The notes: generated from the sequence alone by a model not told the origin. A DNA stretch of 64,000 bases from Bacteroidia bacterium 43-41 (GCA_001898165.1 MKTD01000014.1:1-64000), one strand, 5' to 3'; shown: positions 15,270-26,604, counted from the stretch's first letter. Numbers and translations: made by a program.

Positions 15270-16142
15270 ATGAAAATCGGAATAATACAACAAGCCAATA
15301 CGGCAAACCGGGAAGACAATATTTCACGGTTGCAATCAAAAATCCGCGACTTGGCATCGAAGGGAGCAGAAGTGGTTGTATTGCAGGAGCTGCACAACGG
15401 ATTATACTTTTGCCAGACCGAAGAAACCGATATTTTCGACCAGGCAGAAACCATCCCGGGACCCTCCACCGAGTCGTTCGGAAAACTAGCAAACGAACTG
15501 GGAGTGGTTATTGTGTTGTCGCTTTTCGAAAAACGGGCTGCCGGGCTGTATCACAATACCGCTGTGGTTATTGAAAAAGACGGCTCAATAATCGGGAAAT
15601 ACCGCAAAATGCACATTCCCGACGATCCGGCATATTACGAGAAATTCTATTTCACGCCCGGTGATTTAGGTTTCAACCCCATAGAGACATCGGTGGGAAA
15701 ACTCGGTGTGCTGGTGTGCTGGGATCAGTGGTATCCCGAAGCTGCCCGGATGATGGCATTGGCAGGCGCCGAAGTACTCATCTATCCTACCGCCATCGGA
15801 TATGAATCTTCCGATACCGACAGCGAAAAAAATCGTCAACGCGAAGCGTGGATCACTGTTCAACGCGGGCATGCCGTGGCAAACGGTATTCCGGTAATTG
15901 CGGTGAACCGCACAGGTTATGAACCCGACCCATCGGGACAAACCAATGGAATTACGTTCTGGGGAAATAGTTTCATCTGCGGCCCGCAAGGCGAATTCCT
16001 GTATCAGGCGCCTGAAGGAGAAGTAATCCAAATTGTTGAAATAGACAAAACCCGTACCGAAAACGTCCGTCGCTGGTGGCCTTTCCTTCGCGATCGCCGC
16101 ATCGATGAATATGGAGAACTGACAAGAAGATTCAGGGACTGA
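15270..16142 (+). CDS. aguB: N-carbamoylputrescine amidase
   Basis: This is a nitrilase-superfamily enzyme that hydrolyses N-carbamoylputrescine to putrescine, CO2 and ammonia. The catalytic triad is visible: Glu in VVVLQELHNGLYF, Lys in KYRKMHIPDDP and Cys in LGVLVCWDQWYPEAARM. At 290 residues it has normal length. It follows aguA directly, and a terminator lies 9 nt after its stop, so the lpxA-aguA-aguB run ends here. Confidence 0.94.
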   Translation: MKIGIIQQANTANREDNISRLQSKIRDLASKGAEVVVLQELHNGLYFCQTEETDIFDQAETIPGPSTESFGKLANELGVVIVLSLFEKRAAGLYHNTAVVIEKDGSIIGKYRKMHIPDDPAYYEKFYFTPGDLGFNPIETSVGKLGVLVCWDQWYPEAARMMALAGAEVLIYPTAIGYESSDTDSEKNRQREAWITVQRGHAVANGIPVIAVNRTGYEPDPSGQTNGITFWGNSFICGPQGEFLYQAPEGEVIQIVEIDKTRTENVRRWWPFLRDRRIDEYGELTRRFRD

Positions 16143-16150
16143 CAAAAGCA

Positions 16151-16184
16151 AACGGCTCCACGATATTATTCCGCGAGAGCCGTT
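16151..16184. terminator. Bidirectional intrinsic terminator between aguB and idh
   Basis: AACGGCTC (16151-16158) pairs with GAGCCGTT (16177-16184), followed by TTGTTT on the plus strand and preceded by an A-rich run that gives a U-tract on the minus strand. It lies between the convergent aguB and isocitrate dehydrogenase genes. Confidence 0.75.
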
Positions 16185-16212
16185 TTGTTTGATAACCTGA
16201 AAACTACGTACC

Positions 16213-17433
16213 TCAACCTAACTTTTTATCCAGATTACGCTTCAGGGCAGCCAGAAAATCCTGCGTATTCAGGTATTTTCCTTCCACATCATCGCCATAA
16301 ACCAGCAGTGCCAGGTCTTTGGTCATTTCTCCGCTTTCGACGGTATCCACACACACTTGCTCCAACTTTTGGCAAAAATCGACAAGCGCCGGATTGCCAT
16401 CGAGTTTTCCACGATGCTCCAAACCACGCGTCCACGCAAAAATGGATGCAATAGGATTGGTGCTGGTCTCCTTGCCTTGCTGATGCTGGCGATAATGGCG
16501 CGTAACTGTTCCGTGTGCCGCTTCGGCTTCCACTGTGCGGCCGTCGGGCGTCACCAAAACCGATGACATCATTCCCAGTGAACCGAAACCCTGCGCCACG
16601 GTATCCGACTGCACATCGCCGTCGTAATTCTTGCATGCCCACACAAAACCGCCGTTCCACTTCATGGCTGATGCTACCATATCATCTATTAACCGGTGTT
16701 CATAGGTAATTCCGGCCTTCTGAAACAATACCTTGAACTCATTTTCATACACTTCCTGGAAAATATCCTTGAAACGTCCGTCGTATGCCTTCAGAATCGT
16801 ATTTTTAGTGGACATGTAGAGCGGATATTTTTTTGCCAGCGCCATCTGAAACGACGAACGGGCAAATCCGTAAATCGATTCATCGGTATTGAACATAGCC
16901 ATGGCCACGCCGTCGCCTTCAAAATTATAAACCTCCCACTCCTGCACTTCTCCATTTTCGGCTGTGAAAGTCAGTTTCAGCTTACCTTTTCCTTTGATGA
17001 CCTTATCGGTGGCACGGTACTGGTCGCCGAACGCATGACGCCCAATAATGATCGGGTGCGTCCATCCCTGGACATATCGCGGGACGTTGGAACAAATGAT
17101 CGGCTCACGAAAAACCGTTCCGCCAACGATGTTCCGTATGGTTCCGTTGGGCGATTTCCACATATGCTTCAATCCAAACTCTTTAACCCGTGCCTCATCG
17201 GGTGTGATGGTAGCACACTTGATGCCCACGTTATACCTCTTGATCGCCTCTGCCGCATCAACTGTAACCTGGTCATTGGTGGCATCCCGGTTCTGAATGC
17301 TCAAATCGTAATATTCTATATCCACATCGAGATACGGCAATATCAACTGCTCCTTGATGAACGACCAGATAATGCGTGTCATCTCATCGCCGTCGAGTTC
17401 TACGACGGGGTTTTGTACTTTTATCTTTTGCAT
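16213..17433 (-). CDS. idh: NADP-dependent isocitrate dehydrogenase, type II (IDH1/2-like)
   Basis: This 406-residue enzyme belongs to the eukaryote-like homodimeric group: [51 protein letters not shown] and [20 protein letters not shown]. It oxidises isocitrate to 2-oxoglutarate. The segment [14 protein letters not shown] has the Arg-His pair that binds the NADP 2'-phosphate in IDH1/2, so NADP use is predicted. It begins one base after the citrate synthase stop and ends the four-gene citrate operon. A second, unrelated-type isocitrate dehydrogenase lies upstream in the same operon. Confidence 0.93.
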   Translation of the reverse strand: MQKIKVQNPVVELDGDEMTRIIWSFIKEQLILPYLDVDIEYYDLSIQNRDATNDQVTVDAAEAIKRYNVGIKCATITPDEARVKEFGLKHMWKSPNGTIRNIVGGTVFREPIICSNVPRYVQGWTHPIIIGRHAFGDQYRATDKVIKGKGKLKLTFTAENGEVQEWEVYNFEGDGVAMAMFNTDESIYGFARSSFQMALAKKYPLYMSTKNTILKAYDGRFKDIFQEVYENEFKVLFQKAGITYEHRLIDDMVASAMKWNGGFVWACKNYDGDVQSDTVAQGFGSLGMMSSVLVTPDGRTVEAEAAHGTVTRHYRQHQQGKETSTNPIASIFAWTRGLEHRGKLDGNPALVDFCQKLEQVCVDTVESGEMTKDLALLVYGDDVEGKYLNTQDFLAALKRNLDKKLG

Positions 17434-17434
17434 G

Positions 17435-18796
17435 TTAGTTTCTTTTCGCCATTGGGATGAAGTCCTGCAACGGACGTACGTTTTTGTATGCCGGGCGGAT
17501 GAGCCGTTTGCTGGAGAAGTTCAGCTCTTCAATACGGTGCGCTGTCCAGCCCACGATACGCGCCATGGCGAAAATCGGCGTGAACACTTCTGCGGGAAGC
17601 CCGATGGCATCATATACAAAACCGGAATAATAATCCACGTTAATGCATGTACGTTCTTTAGCGCCTTGTTTTTTATAATTAAGAAACACTTCCACGCCAC
17701 GCTCCTCGATCAACTCCATAAATGCGAACTCGTCTCCACGCCCCTTTTCTTTTGCCAACTCACGCGCCATCTCCTTAAGCAAGCCCGCACGCGGGTCGCT
17801 AATGGTATAAACAGCGTGGCCGATACCGTAAATAAGTCCTGTTTTGTCATATGCCTCTTTATTCAGTACTTTGGTAAGGTAAGCATCTATCTCGTCAACA
17901 TCCTTCCAGTTTTTAATGTTTTCTTTCATGTCCGTAAGCATACCGTTTACTTTCACGTTAGCTCCCCCGTGAAGCGGCCCTTTCAACGATCCGATACCGG
18001 CTGCAATTGCCGAGTATGTATCGGTTTCTGTAGAACTTGTTACACGCACCGAAAAAGTAGAGTTGTTACCACCACCGTGATCGGCATGCAGGATAAGCGC
18101 AAGGTCAAGAATCCTCACATCCAGTTCGGTATATTTTCCGGGGCCTTTCATCATATAAAGAAAATTTTCGGCAACGGAGTAGTTCTCGAACGGATGGCGA
18201 ACGTGCAATGAACGTCCCTGCTGGTCGTGGCGCAACACTTGATAAGCCAGGGCAATAATGGTCGGGAATTTTGCTATCAGGTTGATAGACTGATGAATCA
18301 GGTTGTCGGGGGAAATATCATCGGGATCCTGGTCATACGTATAAAGCTCCAGTACACTACGAGCCAGAATGTTCATAATGTTCTTCCCCTGCAGCGACAA
18401 GATGTTTATCGTTGCCTTGTGATTAAGAGGCATGGTCTGCGCCAAAAGCCTTGAGAATGCCTGCAAATTTTCTTTGTTGGGTAATTTTCCCGATAAAAGC
18501 AGGTAAGCTGTTTCTTCAAATCCAAGCCGGTTATCTGCCTGAATGCCGTGTACCAGGTCTTCCACATCGATACCCCGGTAAAACAGCTTACCTGGAATAG
18601 GCTTCAGGGTCCCGTCTTCCTGGCGTTCATAGCCAACGACATCGCCTACGCGGGTGAGCCCTGCAAGCACGCCGGAGTGATCTTCGTTACGAAGCCCGCG
18701 CTTCACACCCATTTTTGTAAAAAGTTCCTTATCGATGTTGCTTGTTACCGCTATTGAGTCTGATAACACTTTAATCAACTGTTTGTTATCCATCAT
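17435..18796 (-). CDS. gltA: Citrate synthase
   Basis: This 453-residue citrate synthase condenses oxaloacetate with acetyl-CoA. It shows [13 protein letters not shown] near the N-terminus, [20 protein letters not shown] and [15 protein letters not shown] (catalytic-region His), [14 protein letters not shown] (second His), and [16 protein letters not shown] with the catalytic Asp. It lies 94 nt downstream of the type I isocitrate dehydrogenase and one base upstream of the type II one. The operon lists the enzymes out of reaction order but completes oxaloacetate to 2-oxoglutarate. Confidence 0.95.
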   Translation of the reverse strand: MMDNKQLIKVLSDSIAVTSNIDKELFTKMGVKRGLRNEDHSGVLAGLTRVGDVVGYERQEDGTLKPIPGKLFYRGIDVEDLVHGIQADNRLGFEETAYLLLSGKLPNKENLQAFSRLLAQTMPLNHKATINILSLQGKNIMNILARSVLELYTYDQDPDDISPDNLIHQSINLIAKFPTIIALAYQVLRHDQQGRSLHVRHPFENYSVAENFLYMMKGPGKYTELDVRILDLALILHADHGGGNNSTFSVRVTSSTETDTYSAIAAGIGSLKGPLHGGANVKVNGMLTDMKENIKNWKDVDEIDAYLTKVLNKEAYDKTGLIYGIGHAVYTISDPRAGLLKEMARELAKEKGRGDEFAFMELIEERGVEVFLNYKKQGAKERTCINVDYYSGFVYDAIGLPAEVFTPIFAMARIVGWTAHRIEELNFSSKRLIRPAYKNVRPLQDFIPMAKRN

Positions 18797-18890
18797 TGTA
18801 TAGAATTATATTTTTATTACATAGTAGTATTTAGGTACTCACTATTATTGTAACAGCATTTTGTATATTTTTGTTTTAACAAATTACTGC

Positions 18891-20165
18891 TTACAGCGAA
18901 TTTATTACTTCCGACGCAAATTCCGAAGTGGATAATGCTTTTCCTTTCTCCATAAATCGGGCCAGGTCGGGAGTAGCGTAACCTTTTTCAAACAAATTCT
19001 CCAGCGATTTTGTGACAAGGCTGCCCGCTTCGCTCCAACCTATATATTCCAGCATCATCACACCCGAAAGCAACATTGAACAAGGATTCGCCTTGTTTTT
19101 ACCGGCAATATCGGGTGCCGTTCCGTGCGTAGCCTCAAAAATGGCATGTCCGGTCACGTAATTGATATTTGCCCCGGGGGCAATACCAATGCCGCCAACC
19201 ATCGCCGCAAGCTGATCGGAGATATAGTCACCGTTCAGGTTCAGTGTAGCTATCACAGAATATTCTTCGGGTTTGAGCAGTGTGTTTTGCAGGAAAGCAT
19301 CGGCAATAACGTCTTTAATAAAGACTTTTCCGTTTTCCATTGCTTCGTTGTAAGCTGCAACTGCGGCTTCCAATCCCCGTTCGGCTTTTATTTTGTTGAA
19401 AATATTTTCGGTAAAGACCTGATCGCTAAATTCTCTTTCGGCAAGTGCATATCCCCATTTTTTGAAACCGCCTTCGGTAAATTTCATAATGTTCCCTTTG
19501 TGGACCAGGGTAACCGACGGCAGCCCGTTGTTTATGGCGTAATCAATGGCTGAGCGGACTAAACGTTCAGTACCTTCCACCGATACGGGTTTTACACCAA
19601 TGGATGTGGTTTCAGGGAAACGGATTTTGGCAACTCCCATCTCTTCTTTCAGGAATTTCAATACTTTTTCCACTTCGGGAGTTCCGGCATTCCATTCGAT
19701 TCCGGCGTAAATATCTTCCGTATTTTCCCGGAAAATGGTAACATGAACTTTTTCGGGATGAAGCAACGGAGTGGCCACTCCTTTGAACCAACGCACCGGA
19801 CGCAAGCAGACGTACAAATCGAGCTCCTGGCGCAACGCCACGTTCAGTGAGCGAATACCTTCGCCAACAGGTGTGGTGAGCGGGCCTTTTATTCCCACCA
19901 GATATTTCCGAAAGGCATCTATCGTCTCCTCAGGTAGCCAGGTTCCGAGTTTGTTGTAGGCTTTTTCGCCTGCAAGAACCTCTTTCCATTCAATTTTTCG
20001 TTCCCCGTTGTAGGATTTCTCTATCGCTTTATCGATGATTAGCCTCACGGAAGCAGTGATCTCTTTCCCAATCCCGTCACCTTCAATAAAAGGAATAACA
20101 GGATTATCGGGAACGACGAGTATCCCCGGGGTTGACGAAAGGGTTATATTCTGTGGATGATTCAT
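18891..20165 (-). CDS. icd: Isocitrate dehydrogenase, type I (E. coli Icd-like), predicted NAD-dependent
   Basis: The 424-residue protein matches prokaryotic Icd: [32 protein letters not shown] with the substrate Ser (residue 106), [27 protein letters not shown] and [18 protein letters not shown]. At the cofactor site Asp352, Ile353 and Ala359 replace E. coli Lys344, Tyr345 and Val351. The same three changes are part of the set known to switch E. coli Icd from NADP to NAD, so NAD use is predicted. Pro399 replaces Tyr391, while Arg403 keeps the Arg395 position. Its ATG overlaps the aconitase stop as ATGA. Confidence 0.92.
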   Translation of the reverse strand: MNHPQNITLSSTPGILVVPDNPVIPFIEGDGIGKEITASVRLIIDKAIEKSYNGERKIEWKEVLAGEKAYNKLGTWLPEETIDAFRKYLVGIKGPLTTPVGEGIRSLNVALRQELDLYVCLRPVRWFKGVATPLLHPEKVHVTIFRENTEDIYAGIEWNAGTPEVEKVLKFLKEEMGVAKIRFPETTSIGVKPVSVEGTERLVRSAIDYAINNGLPSVTLVHKGNIMKFTEGGFKKWGYALAEREFSDQVFTENIFNKIKAERGLEAAVAAYNEAMENGKVFIKDVIADAFLQNTLLKPEEYSVIATLNLNGDYISDQLAAMVGGIGIAPGANINYVTGHAIFEATHGTAPDIAGKNKANPCSMLLSGVMMLEYIGWSEAGSLVTKSLENLFEKGYATPDLARFMEKGKALSTSEFASEVINSL

Positions 20166-22429
20166 TTTGAGTTGGTTGTGGAGGACATGTTCAATGCACT
20201 GCCGGCTTTGAACCAGCCAATCTGTTGCTCGTTGTAGGTATGGGCAGCTTCAAATTCATCGGTGGAACCATCGGGATGATGAAGAACAATTTTCAGGTTT
20301 TTTCCGGGGGCGAAACCGGTTAATCCTATAACACTTATTTTGTCTCTTTCCTGTACTTTATTGTAATCGTCTTTATTGACAAACGTGAGCGCGAGCATCC
20401 CCTGTTTTTTGAGATTTGTCTCGTGGATACGGGCAAACGATTTTACCAAAATTACTTTCACGTTCAGATGGCGGGGTTCCATGGCTGCGTGCTCACGGCT
20501 GCTGCCTTCGCCATAATTCTCTTCGGCAACCACGATAGATCCCAAGCCTCCGGCTTTGAATTTCCGGGCCAAAGCGGGAACTTCCATGTATTGCAACGTT
20601 ACGGGATCGAGTGTTTTATTGGTTTCACCGTTGAACACATTTACAGCGCCGATGAGCATATTGTCGGAAATGTTATCTAAATGTCCGCGGAAACGAAGCC
20701 ACGGACCGGCCATCGAAATATGATCGGTAGTACATTTCCCTTTCACTTTTATCAAAAGCGGAAGTTCTTCGTAATCCCTGCCGTCCCACGGCTCAAAAGG
20801 CTTCAGCTTCTGTAAACGATTGGAGTTCGGATCTATATTTATCTCTATCTTATTGCCGTCTTCCGATGGAGCCTGATAGCCGGCATCTTTCACCGCAAAT
20901 CCTTTCGGCGGCATCTCAAAGCCAACGGGTTCAGCAAGCTTCACCTGCTCGCCTCCGGCGTTGGTGAGCGTATCCGTAAGCGGGTTAAATGTTAAATCCC
21001 CGGCAATGGTGAGCGCTGCCACCAATTCGGGCGAAGTCACAAAGGCATGCGTATTTGGATTTCCATCGTTTCGTTTAGCGAAGTTCCGGTTGAATGAAGT
21101 GACGATAGAGTTTGGGCGTTCTGATTTTTCGTCTGTGCGCTTCCACTGGCCGATACACGGGCCACAGGCGTTAGCCATGATTACAGCTCCTGCATCTTCG
21201 AATTCCTGTAAAATCCCGTCACGTTCAGCGGTAAACCTAACCTGTTCCGATCCGGGATTAATAATGAATTTAGCGTTCACACTCAACCCGTCTTCTTTGG
21301 CTTTTCTTACGATATGAACAGCCCGGGTAAGATCTTCGTACGACGAATTGGTGCATGACCCGATCAATCCCACTTCCATTTGCCGGGGATAGCCGTTCTC
21401 TTTCACTACTTTGGCAAACTCAGAGATGGCATAAGCAGCATCGGGAGTAAACGGGCCGTTAATATGTGGTTCTAATTCCGACAGGTTGATTTCGATTACC
21501 TGGTCGTAATAGTTGTGAGGGTTGATTGCCGTTTCGGGATCAGCTTGCAGGCAGGAGATAATTTTACGGGCTTCAACAGCCACTTCTTCTCTGCCAGTCC
21601 CTTCGAGATAGGCTGCCGATTTTTCGTCGAACGGGAAAATGGATGTGGTTGCTCCCACTTCGGCACCCATGTTACAAATGGTTCCTTTTCCGGTTGCTGA
21701 AAGCGTTGACGTTCCTTCGCCAAAATACTCGATAATGGCATTTGTTCCGCCTTTTACGGTAAGAATTCCGACCAGTTTAAGGATTACATCTTTTGGCGAT
21801 GCCCAGCCCGATAATTTTCCATCCAGCTTCACACCAATAAGTTTAGGCATTTTCAACTCCCAGGGCAATCCGGCCATAACGTCCACGGCATCAGCTCCGC
21901 CAACACCGATGGCAATCATTCCCAAACCACCGGCGTTGGGAGTATGCGAGTCGGTGCCCACCATCATTCCTCCCGGAAAAGCATAATTTTCGAGCACAAC
22001 CTGATGAATAATTCCCGCTCCCGGCTTCCAGAAACCGATTCCATATTTATTGGAAACATCGCGCAGAAAATTAAATACTTCTTCGTTGGTTACTTTTGCA
22101 ACCTGCAAGTCGTTCGCCGCATTTTTATAGGCCTGAATCAAGTGATCGCAATGTACGGTTGACGGTACAGCAACATTTTTCCGGCCCGAGTTCATCAACT
22201 GTAACAATGCCATTTGTGCCGTAGCATCCTGCATCGCTACCCTGTCGGGCGCAAAATCCACATAATCTTCAGCACGTTTATAATTTTTCACCGCTACTCC
22301 GGGTGAAAGATGTGCAAACAAAATTTTTTCTGTTAATGTTAACGGGCGGCCTAATTTTTCTCTTGTCCGGGCTACTTTTCCGGGGAGTTGATTATATACT
22401 TCACGGATCATGTCAATATCAAAAATCAT
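20162..22429 (-). CDS. acn: Aconitate hydratase
   Basis: Aconitase interconverts citrate and isocitrate with a [4Fe-4S] cluster. The 755-residue protein has the mitochondrial-type layout with [35 protein letters not shown] (first cluster Cys), [13 protein letters not shown] (other two Cys), [13 protein letters not shown] and the C-terminal swivel domain with [18 protein letters not shown]. It is the first gene of the operon acn-icd-gltA-idh. The upstream intergenic region is shared with the divergent OPT gene, and a weak -7-like TATCTTAA lies in it on the minus strand. Confidence 0.95.
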   Translation of the reverse strand: MIFDIDMIREVYNQLPGKVARTREKLGRPLTLTEKILFAHLSPGVAVKNYKRAEDYVDFAPDRVAMQDATAQMALLQLMNSGRKNVAVPSTVHCDHLIQAYKNAANDLQVAKVTNEEVFNFLRDVSNKYGIGFWKPGAGIIHQVVLENYAFPGGMMVGTDSHTPNAGGLGMIAIGVGGADAVDVMAGLPWELKMPKLIGVKLDGKLSGWASPKDVILKLVGILTVKGGTNAIIEYFGEGTSTLSATGKGTICNMGAEVGATTSIFPFDEKSAAYLEGTGREEVAVEARKIISCLQADPETAINPHNYYDQVIEINLSELEPHINGPFTPDAAYAISEFAKVVKENGYPRQMEVGLIGSCTNSSYEDLTRAVHIVRKAKEDGLSVNAKFIINPGSEQVRFTAERDGILQEFEDAGAVIMANACGPCIGQWKRTDEKSERPNSIVTSFNRNFAKRNDGNPNTHAFVTSPELVAALTIAGDLTFNPLTDTLTNAGGEQVKLAEPVGFEMPPKGFAVKDAGYQAPSEDGNKIEINIDPNSNRLQKLKPFEPWDGRDYEELPLLIKVKGKCTTDHISMAGPWLRFRGHLDNISDNMLIGAVNVFNGETNKTLDPVTLQYMEVPALARKFKAGGLGSIVVAEENYGEGSSREHAAMEPRHLNVKVILVKSFARIHETNLKKQGMLALTFVNKDDYNKVQERDKISVIGLTGFAPGKNLKIVLHHPDGSTDEFEAAHTYNEQQIGWFKAGSALNMSSTTNSK

Positions 22430-22524
22430 AGAAATAAAAATAGGTGTAATGTGATTTGTAATGCGATAACTGGCGTTTCAACAATTTAAGATACGAAATG
22501 TTCGGAATAGCCGTAAAAATTTTG

Positions 22525-22532
22525 TACTTTCG
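22525..22532 (+). promoter_or_regulatory. Putative -7 box of the OPT transporter gene
   Basis: TACTTTCG matches the -7 consensus at seven of eight positions, 38 nt before the ATG, in the 141-nt divergent spacer shared with acn. No -33 box is clear. Confidence 0.4.
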
Positions 22533-22570
22533 CACCATTTATCTAATCATTCATATAAAAAACGGAGACC

Positions 22571-24595
22571 ATGCAACCAAATCAAGAGGAGAAACAACCG
22601 GTTAGCTTACCCGAAAACGCTTATTCAGAGCTAAAAGAAGGGGAAGAGTACAAACCGGTATTACCTGCGGACAAGTCAATTAAAGAAATTACACCCTGGT
22701 CTGTAGGAATGGGATTACTGATGGCAGTAATTTTTTCAGCAGCGGCAGCCTATTCCGGATTGAAAATCGGACAGGTTTTTGAAGCCGCCATCCCCATTTC
22801 CATTATTGCCGTAGGCGCGTCTGCAGCTGCACGTAAAAAGAACGCGCTGGGACAAAACGTCATTATCCAATCCATCGGGGCATCGTCGGGAGTGATCGTT
22901 GCCGGAGCCGTTTTTACTATTCCGGGGCTCTATATCCTGCAAGCCAGATACCCTGAGATTCAAGTGGATTTCTGGCAAATTTTCTTTTCATCGCTCCTCG
23001 GCGGATTCCTGGGAATACTGTTTCTCATCCCTTTTAGAAAATACTTTGTAAAAGACATGCACGGCAAATTGCCGTTTCCTGAAGCCACAGCAACTACCGA
23101 AATCCTGATGACGGGCGAGAAAGGAGGCAATCAGGCGAAGCTACTGGTGACAAGCGGATTAATCGGAGGATTGTTCGACTTCTGCTTTTCGGCATTTCGT
23201 TTGTGGAGCGAAGAGATAACCACACGCATCATCCCCGCCGGAGCCATGCTGGCCGAGAAGTTTAAAATGGTACTGAAATTCAACGTCAGCGCGCTTATTT
23301 TCAGCTTCGGCTACCTGGTAGGATTACGCTACGCACTCATTATAACGGTTGGCTCTTTGCTTTCGTGGCTTGTGTTTATCCCGCTGGTAAACGAAATCGG
23401 GGCACTGGCCACTGCAGGTGGCGGAATCAACCCGTTTGCGGCAATGTCAGCCGAAGAGATTTTCGCTGCCTACGTACGCCCGATAGGTATTGGCGCCATT
23501 GCCATGGCAGGTATTATTGGAATCATCAAATCATCGGGAGTTATCGGGAACGCTTTTAAACTGGCGGTCGGCAGCAAGAAAGGAAAATTGCACGCTGCGG
23601 AACTCAAGGAAGAACGCACGCAACGCGACCTGAAAATGTCGTTTGTCATGTTATTCCTGTTCCTGACACTTATTGCCGTCTTCATATTCCTGCTCATCGG
23701 CGTTAAGGTCACTCTTGTTCAAGCTGTTGTGGCACTACTCACCATAACTGTCATTTCGTTCCTGTTCACTACGGTGGCAGCCAATGCCATCGCCATTGTA
23801 GGGAGCAATCCCGTTTCGGGAATGACACTGATGACGTTGATCCTTTCATCGGTAATCCTTGTTGCCGTAGGCCTGAAAGGCTGGCAGGGAATGGTCAGCG
23901 GATTGATCATCGGAGGTGTTGTATGTACCGCACTTTCGATGGCGGGCGGTTTTATAACCGACCTGAAAATCGGTTACTGGATCGGGACAACTCCCGCCAA
24001 ACAGGAATCGTTTAAGTTTTTGGGAACACTTGTTTCTGCCGCCACCGTTGGAGCTGTTATCTTTATCCTGAACGAAGCGTACGGATTTGTCCCTACAGAA
24101 ACGCACACAAACCCCATGGTTGCACCGCAGGCCAATGCGATGGCGGCCATTATTGAACCATTAATGTCCGGTACGGGCGTCAGCTGGATGTTGCTGGGAA
24201 TTGGTGCGGTTATTTCCATTCTCATCAACTGGCTAAATGTTTCGCCTTTGGCATTTGCGCTCGGAATGTTTATCCCGCTGCCGTTGAATACGCCACTTGT
24301 AGTGGGTGGATTGCTCAACCACTGGATCAACACACGCTCAAAAGATCAGTCGCTCAACAATGCTCGCCATCAACGGGCGATACTTATTGCATCTGGTTTC
24401 ATAGCCGGAGCAGCCCTGTTTGGAGTTATCGGCGCACTGGTGATTTTCATTACCGGCAATGGCGATGCGCTCAATTTGCGTGTTTGGGAAGATCCGCACG
24501 GCACAGGAGCACAGGTGACCGCGTTAATCGCTTTTCTCGGATTGATCTCGTATTTTGTCTGGGAAGCCATGCGAAACCCCAATAAACAGAAATAA
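22571..24595 (+). CDS. OPT-family oligopeptide transporter
   Basis: The 674-residue protein has about 14-16 hydrophobic segments and OPT-family motifs: GMGLLMAVIFSAAAAYSGLK, the FEAAIPISIIAVG stretch, GKLPFPEATATTEILMTGEK, and GMFIPLPLNTPLVVGGLLNH near the C-terminus. OPT proteins are proton-coupled importers of small peptides or metal chelates in the inner membrane. The hydrophilic N-terminal 35 residues are probably cytoplasmic. The substrate cannot be told from sequence. Confidence 0.9.
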   Translation: MQPNQEEKQPVSLPENAYSELKEGEEYKPVLPADKSIKEITPWSVGMGLLMAVIFSAAAAYSGLKIGQVFEAAIPISIIAVGASAAARKKNALGQNVIIQSIGASSGVIVAGAVFTIPGLYILQARYPEIQVDFWQIFFSSLLGGFLGILFLIPFRKYFVKDMHGKLPFPEATATTEILMTGEKGGNQAKLLVTSGLIGGLFDFCFSAFRLWSEEITTRIIPAGAMLAEKFKMVLKFNVSALIFSFGYLVGLRYALIITVGSLLSWLVFIPLVNEIGALATAGGGINPFAAMSAEEIFAAYVRPIGIGAIAMAGIIGIIKSSGVIGNAFKLAVGSKKGKLHAAELKEERTQRDLKMSFVMLFLFLTLIAVFIFLLIGVKVTLVQAVVALLTITVISFLFTTVAANAIAIVGSNPVSGMTLMTLILSSVILVAVGLKGWQGMVSGLIIGGVVCTALSMAGGFITDLKIGYWIGTTPAKQESFKFLGTLVSAATVGAVIFILNEAYGFVPTETHTNPMVAPQANAMAAIIEPLMSGTGVSWMLLGIGAVISILINWLNVSPLAFALGMFIPLPLNTPLVVGGLLNHWINTRSKDQSLNNARHQRAILIASGFIAGAALFGVIGALVIFITGNGDALNLRVWEDPHGTGAQVTALIAFLGLISYFVWEAMRNPNKQK

Positions 24596-24814
24596 AAAAC
24601 TGAACTTTCGCAAGCTATAGGATTGCGACTAAATCGTTCACTGAAGTTAGACTATTGCCCGGGATATTTCTACGAAGATTCGCTCATTCAGTGATTTACG
24701 CAAAACCGATTGAACGGAACCGGATGCGCGGATTGGTGTGGCAGGATGGCCCGCATTCACACACACTTGCTTGACAATGAAGTAAACTTCGAAAGTGACA
24801 GGGTGATTTCGGTT

Positions 24815-25059
24815 TTTATCCGGTTAATCCCGTAAGCGGCGAGTTTGTGCGGGGCGCCCCGTAAATTCCGTCGGACAGTATCCATGTAGGTAACGGCAAA
24901 CGATTTACGATGGAAGCCAAAAACCTGTCGAAAGAGAACCTCTACGTCGAAAAAGTGGAACTCAACGAACAACCCTACGACAAGAAAACAATAACATACA
25001 AAGATACAATGAACGGAAGTTCCCTGGTGTTTTACATGACTGATGTGGTGAAGAAGTAA
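24815..25059 (+). pseudogene. C-terminal remnant of a GH92 alpha-mannosidase
   Basis: Scattered frames read FYPVNPVSGEFVRGAP and, after frameshifts, NGKRFTMEAKNLSKEN then LYVEKVELNEQPYDKKTITY and NGSSLVFYMTD before a stop at 25057-25059. These match the order and wording of the C-terminal beta-domain of GH92 enzymes (VNPVSGEYV then NGKxFTIEAKN). No start or catalytic domain remains. The 24596-24815 stretch before it shows nothing recognisable. It indicates past loss of a mannosidase gene downstream of the OPT transporter. Confidence 0.7.
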
Positions 25060-25184
25060 TCCAAAAGGAGTCGGGTATCAAAACGAAACATTGATGTGGA
25101 TAACCAAAGGAAATGAACATATTAAAATATGCGGTGTTTAAAAATCACGATGTATTTTAAAATCAACTGTTTCAAAAATAGATT

Positions 25185-25625
25185 ATGGAAAAAAGAATAG
25201 ATATTCAACGCATTGAACCAAAAGCATACGAAGCAATGCTCGGCCTGGAAAAATATTTATCCACTTCCACGTTGGACAAAAAACTTATTGAATTAATAAA
25301 AACAAGAGCTTCGCAAATAAATGGATGTGCATATTGCATAGAAATGCACGCAAACGACGCCTTGAAATACGGCGAAACCCAACGCAGAATTTTTGCCGTA
25401 AGTGCATGGTGGGAGTCGCCTCTATTTGATGAAAAGGAGAAAATCGCCTTAAAAATGGCGGAAGAGATCACCCTGATCGCAAAGGAGGGATTATCTTCCG
25501 AAACGTATCGAAAGGCAAAAGAGAACTTCAGCGACAATGAGATCGCACAAATCATTATGGTAACGGTGACCATAAATTCATGGAACAGGATTGCGGTGTC
25601 AACCCACCAGGTCCATGAGGATTAA
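25185..25625 (+). CDS. Carboxymuconolactone decarboxylase / AhpD-like protein
   Basis: The 146-residue protein has the AhpD-like core IKTRASQINGCAYCIEMHAND with the redox CxxC followed by His, in an all-helical fold. Family members act as alkylhydroperoxidases or thiol-disulphide reductases. It is not preceded by ahpC and its partner is unknown. Its stop lies four bases from the stop of the convergent CDF gene. Confidence 0.85.
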   Translation: MEKRIDIQRIEPKAYEAMLGLEKYLSTSTLDKKLIELIKTRASQINGCAYCIEMHANDALKYGETQRRIFAVSAWWESPLFDEKEKIALKMAEEITLIAKEGLSSETYRKAKENFSDNEIAQIIMVTVTINSWNRIAVSTHQVHED

Positions 25626-25629
25626 TTAA

Positions 25630-26520
25630 TCAACAACATTCTTCCATTTCACAATCCTCATCGGGTGCTTCAAACTCGATGGTGGAATGTTGTATATCCA
25701 ACGAGAGCAATTTCTCCCGGAGCTCTGTTTTCAGGCTGTGTAGCTTTGCCATCGGCAACGGTGCAGAGAGCACCACGTGGATGGTCAGCACATTGTATTC
25801 ACCGTCTACCGACCAAATGTGCAGATCGTGAACGCTATGCACGTTCTCTATTGCCATAACGGTTTTTTCAACCTCATCAATATTGATCAAATCGGGGCTG
25901 CCTTGCAGGATAATACGCAGACTCCGACGGATATTCCGATAAACGTTGAAAAGAATAAACGCCGAAATGCCAATGGACAGCAGCGGGTCGATAAATGGAG
26001 CATCTACGAAATACATGATTCCCGCGCCAACAAGAACGGAAAGCCACCCCAGCACATCTTCCAGCAAATGCAGCGAAACTACTTTTTCATTCAACGAATG
26101 TCCTCTTCGTAATCGTAACATTGCGGCACCGTTCACAACAACACCCAAAACGGCAAGCAGGAGCATCCCTTTTACATCGGGTTGTTGCGGATTGAACAGG
26201 CGGGGAATGGCATTCATCAAAATCAACACGCTACCCACTACCAATATCACCGAATTGATGATGGCGCCCATCAGGGAAAAACGCTTGTAACCGTAGGTGT
26301 AGTTCTTTGTACGCGGACGCTTGGCAATTTTCTGGAAGTACCACGATAAGCCAAGCGAAAAACTGTCGCCCAAATCGTGTACCGCATCAGATAAAATAGC
26401 AACACTATTTGTCAGCATACCACCCACTATTTCAATTATCGTAAAAAAGAAATTAAGAAAAAACGCCATCTGAATATTCTCGACGTCCTGATTATGATGA
26501 GTATGATTGTGGTCGTGCAT
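25630..26520 (-). CDS. Cation diffusion facilitator (CDF) metal exporter
   Basis: The 296-residue protein has six predicted membrane helices and the CDF metal site: AILSDAVHDLGDSFSLGLSW (HxxxD) and LHLLEDVLGWLSVLVGA (HxxxD). It starts with a His-rich sequence (MHDHNHTHHNQ) and ends with a Cys-rich tail (EDCEMEECC), both likely metal-binding. The cytoplasmic C-terminal domain carries VHDLHIWSVDG. Such proteins export Zn, Co or Cd by proton antiport; the exact metal is not certain. Confidence 0.92.
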   Translation of the reverse strand: MHDHNHTHHNQDVENIQMAFFLNFFFTIIEIVGGMLTNSVAILSDAVHDLGDSFSLGLSWYFQKIAKRPRTKNYTYGYKRFSLMGAIINSVILVVGSVLILMNAIPRLFNPQQPDVKGMLLLAVLGVVVNGAAMLRLRRGHSLNEKVVSLHLLEDVLGWLSVLVGAGIMYFVDAPFIDPLLSIGISAFILFNVYRNIRRSLRIILQGSPDLINIDEVEKTVMAIENVHSVHDLHIWSVDGEYNVLTIHVVLSAPLPMAKLHSLKTELREKLLSLDIQHSTIEFEAPDEDCEMEECC

Positions 26521-26604
26521 CGGTTTATTTTATTGAATAAGTCATTTGATATAACATAATGATAAAATTATTGTTCAAAAAACACAATTATCAATAATAA
26601 ATCA

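Noticed and set aside
16696-17460. Long plus-strand ORF antisense to isocitrate dehydrogenase
   Set aside because: It mirrors a well-supported gene in codon-position antisense and has no family motifs; a shadow frame.
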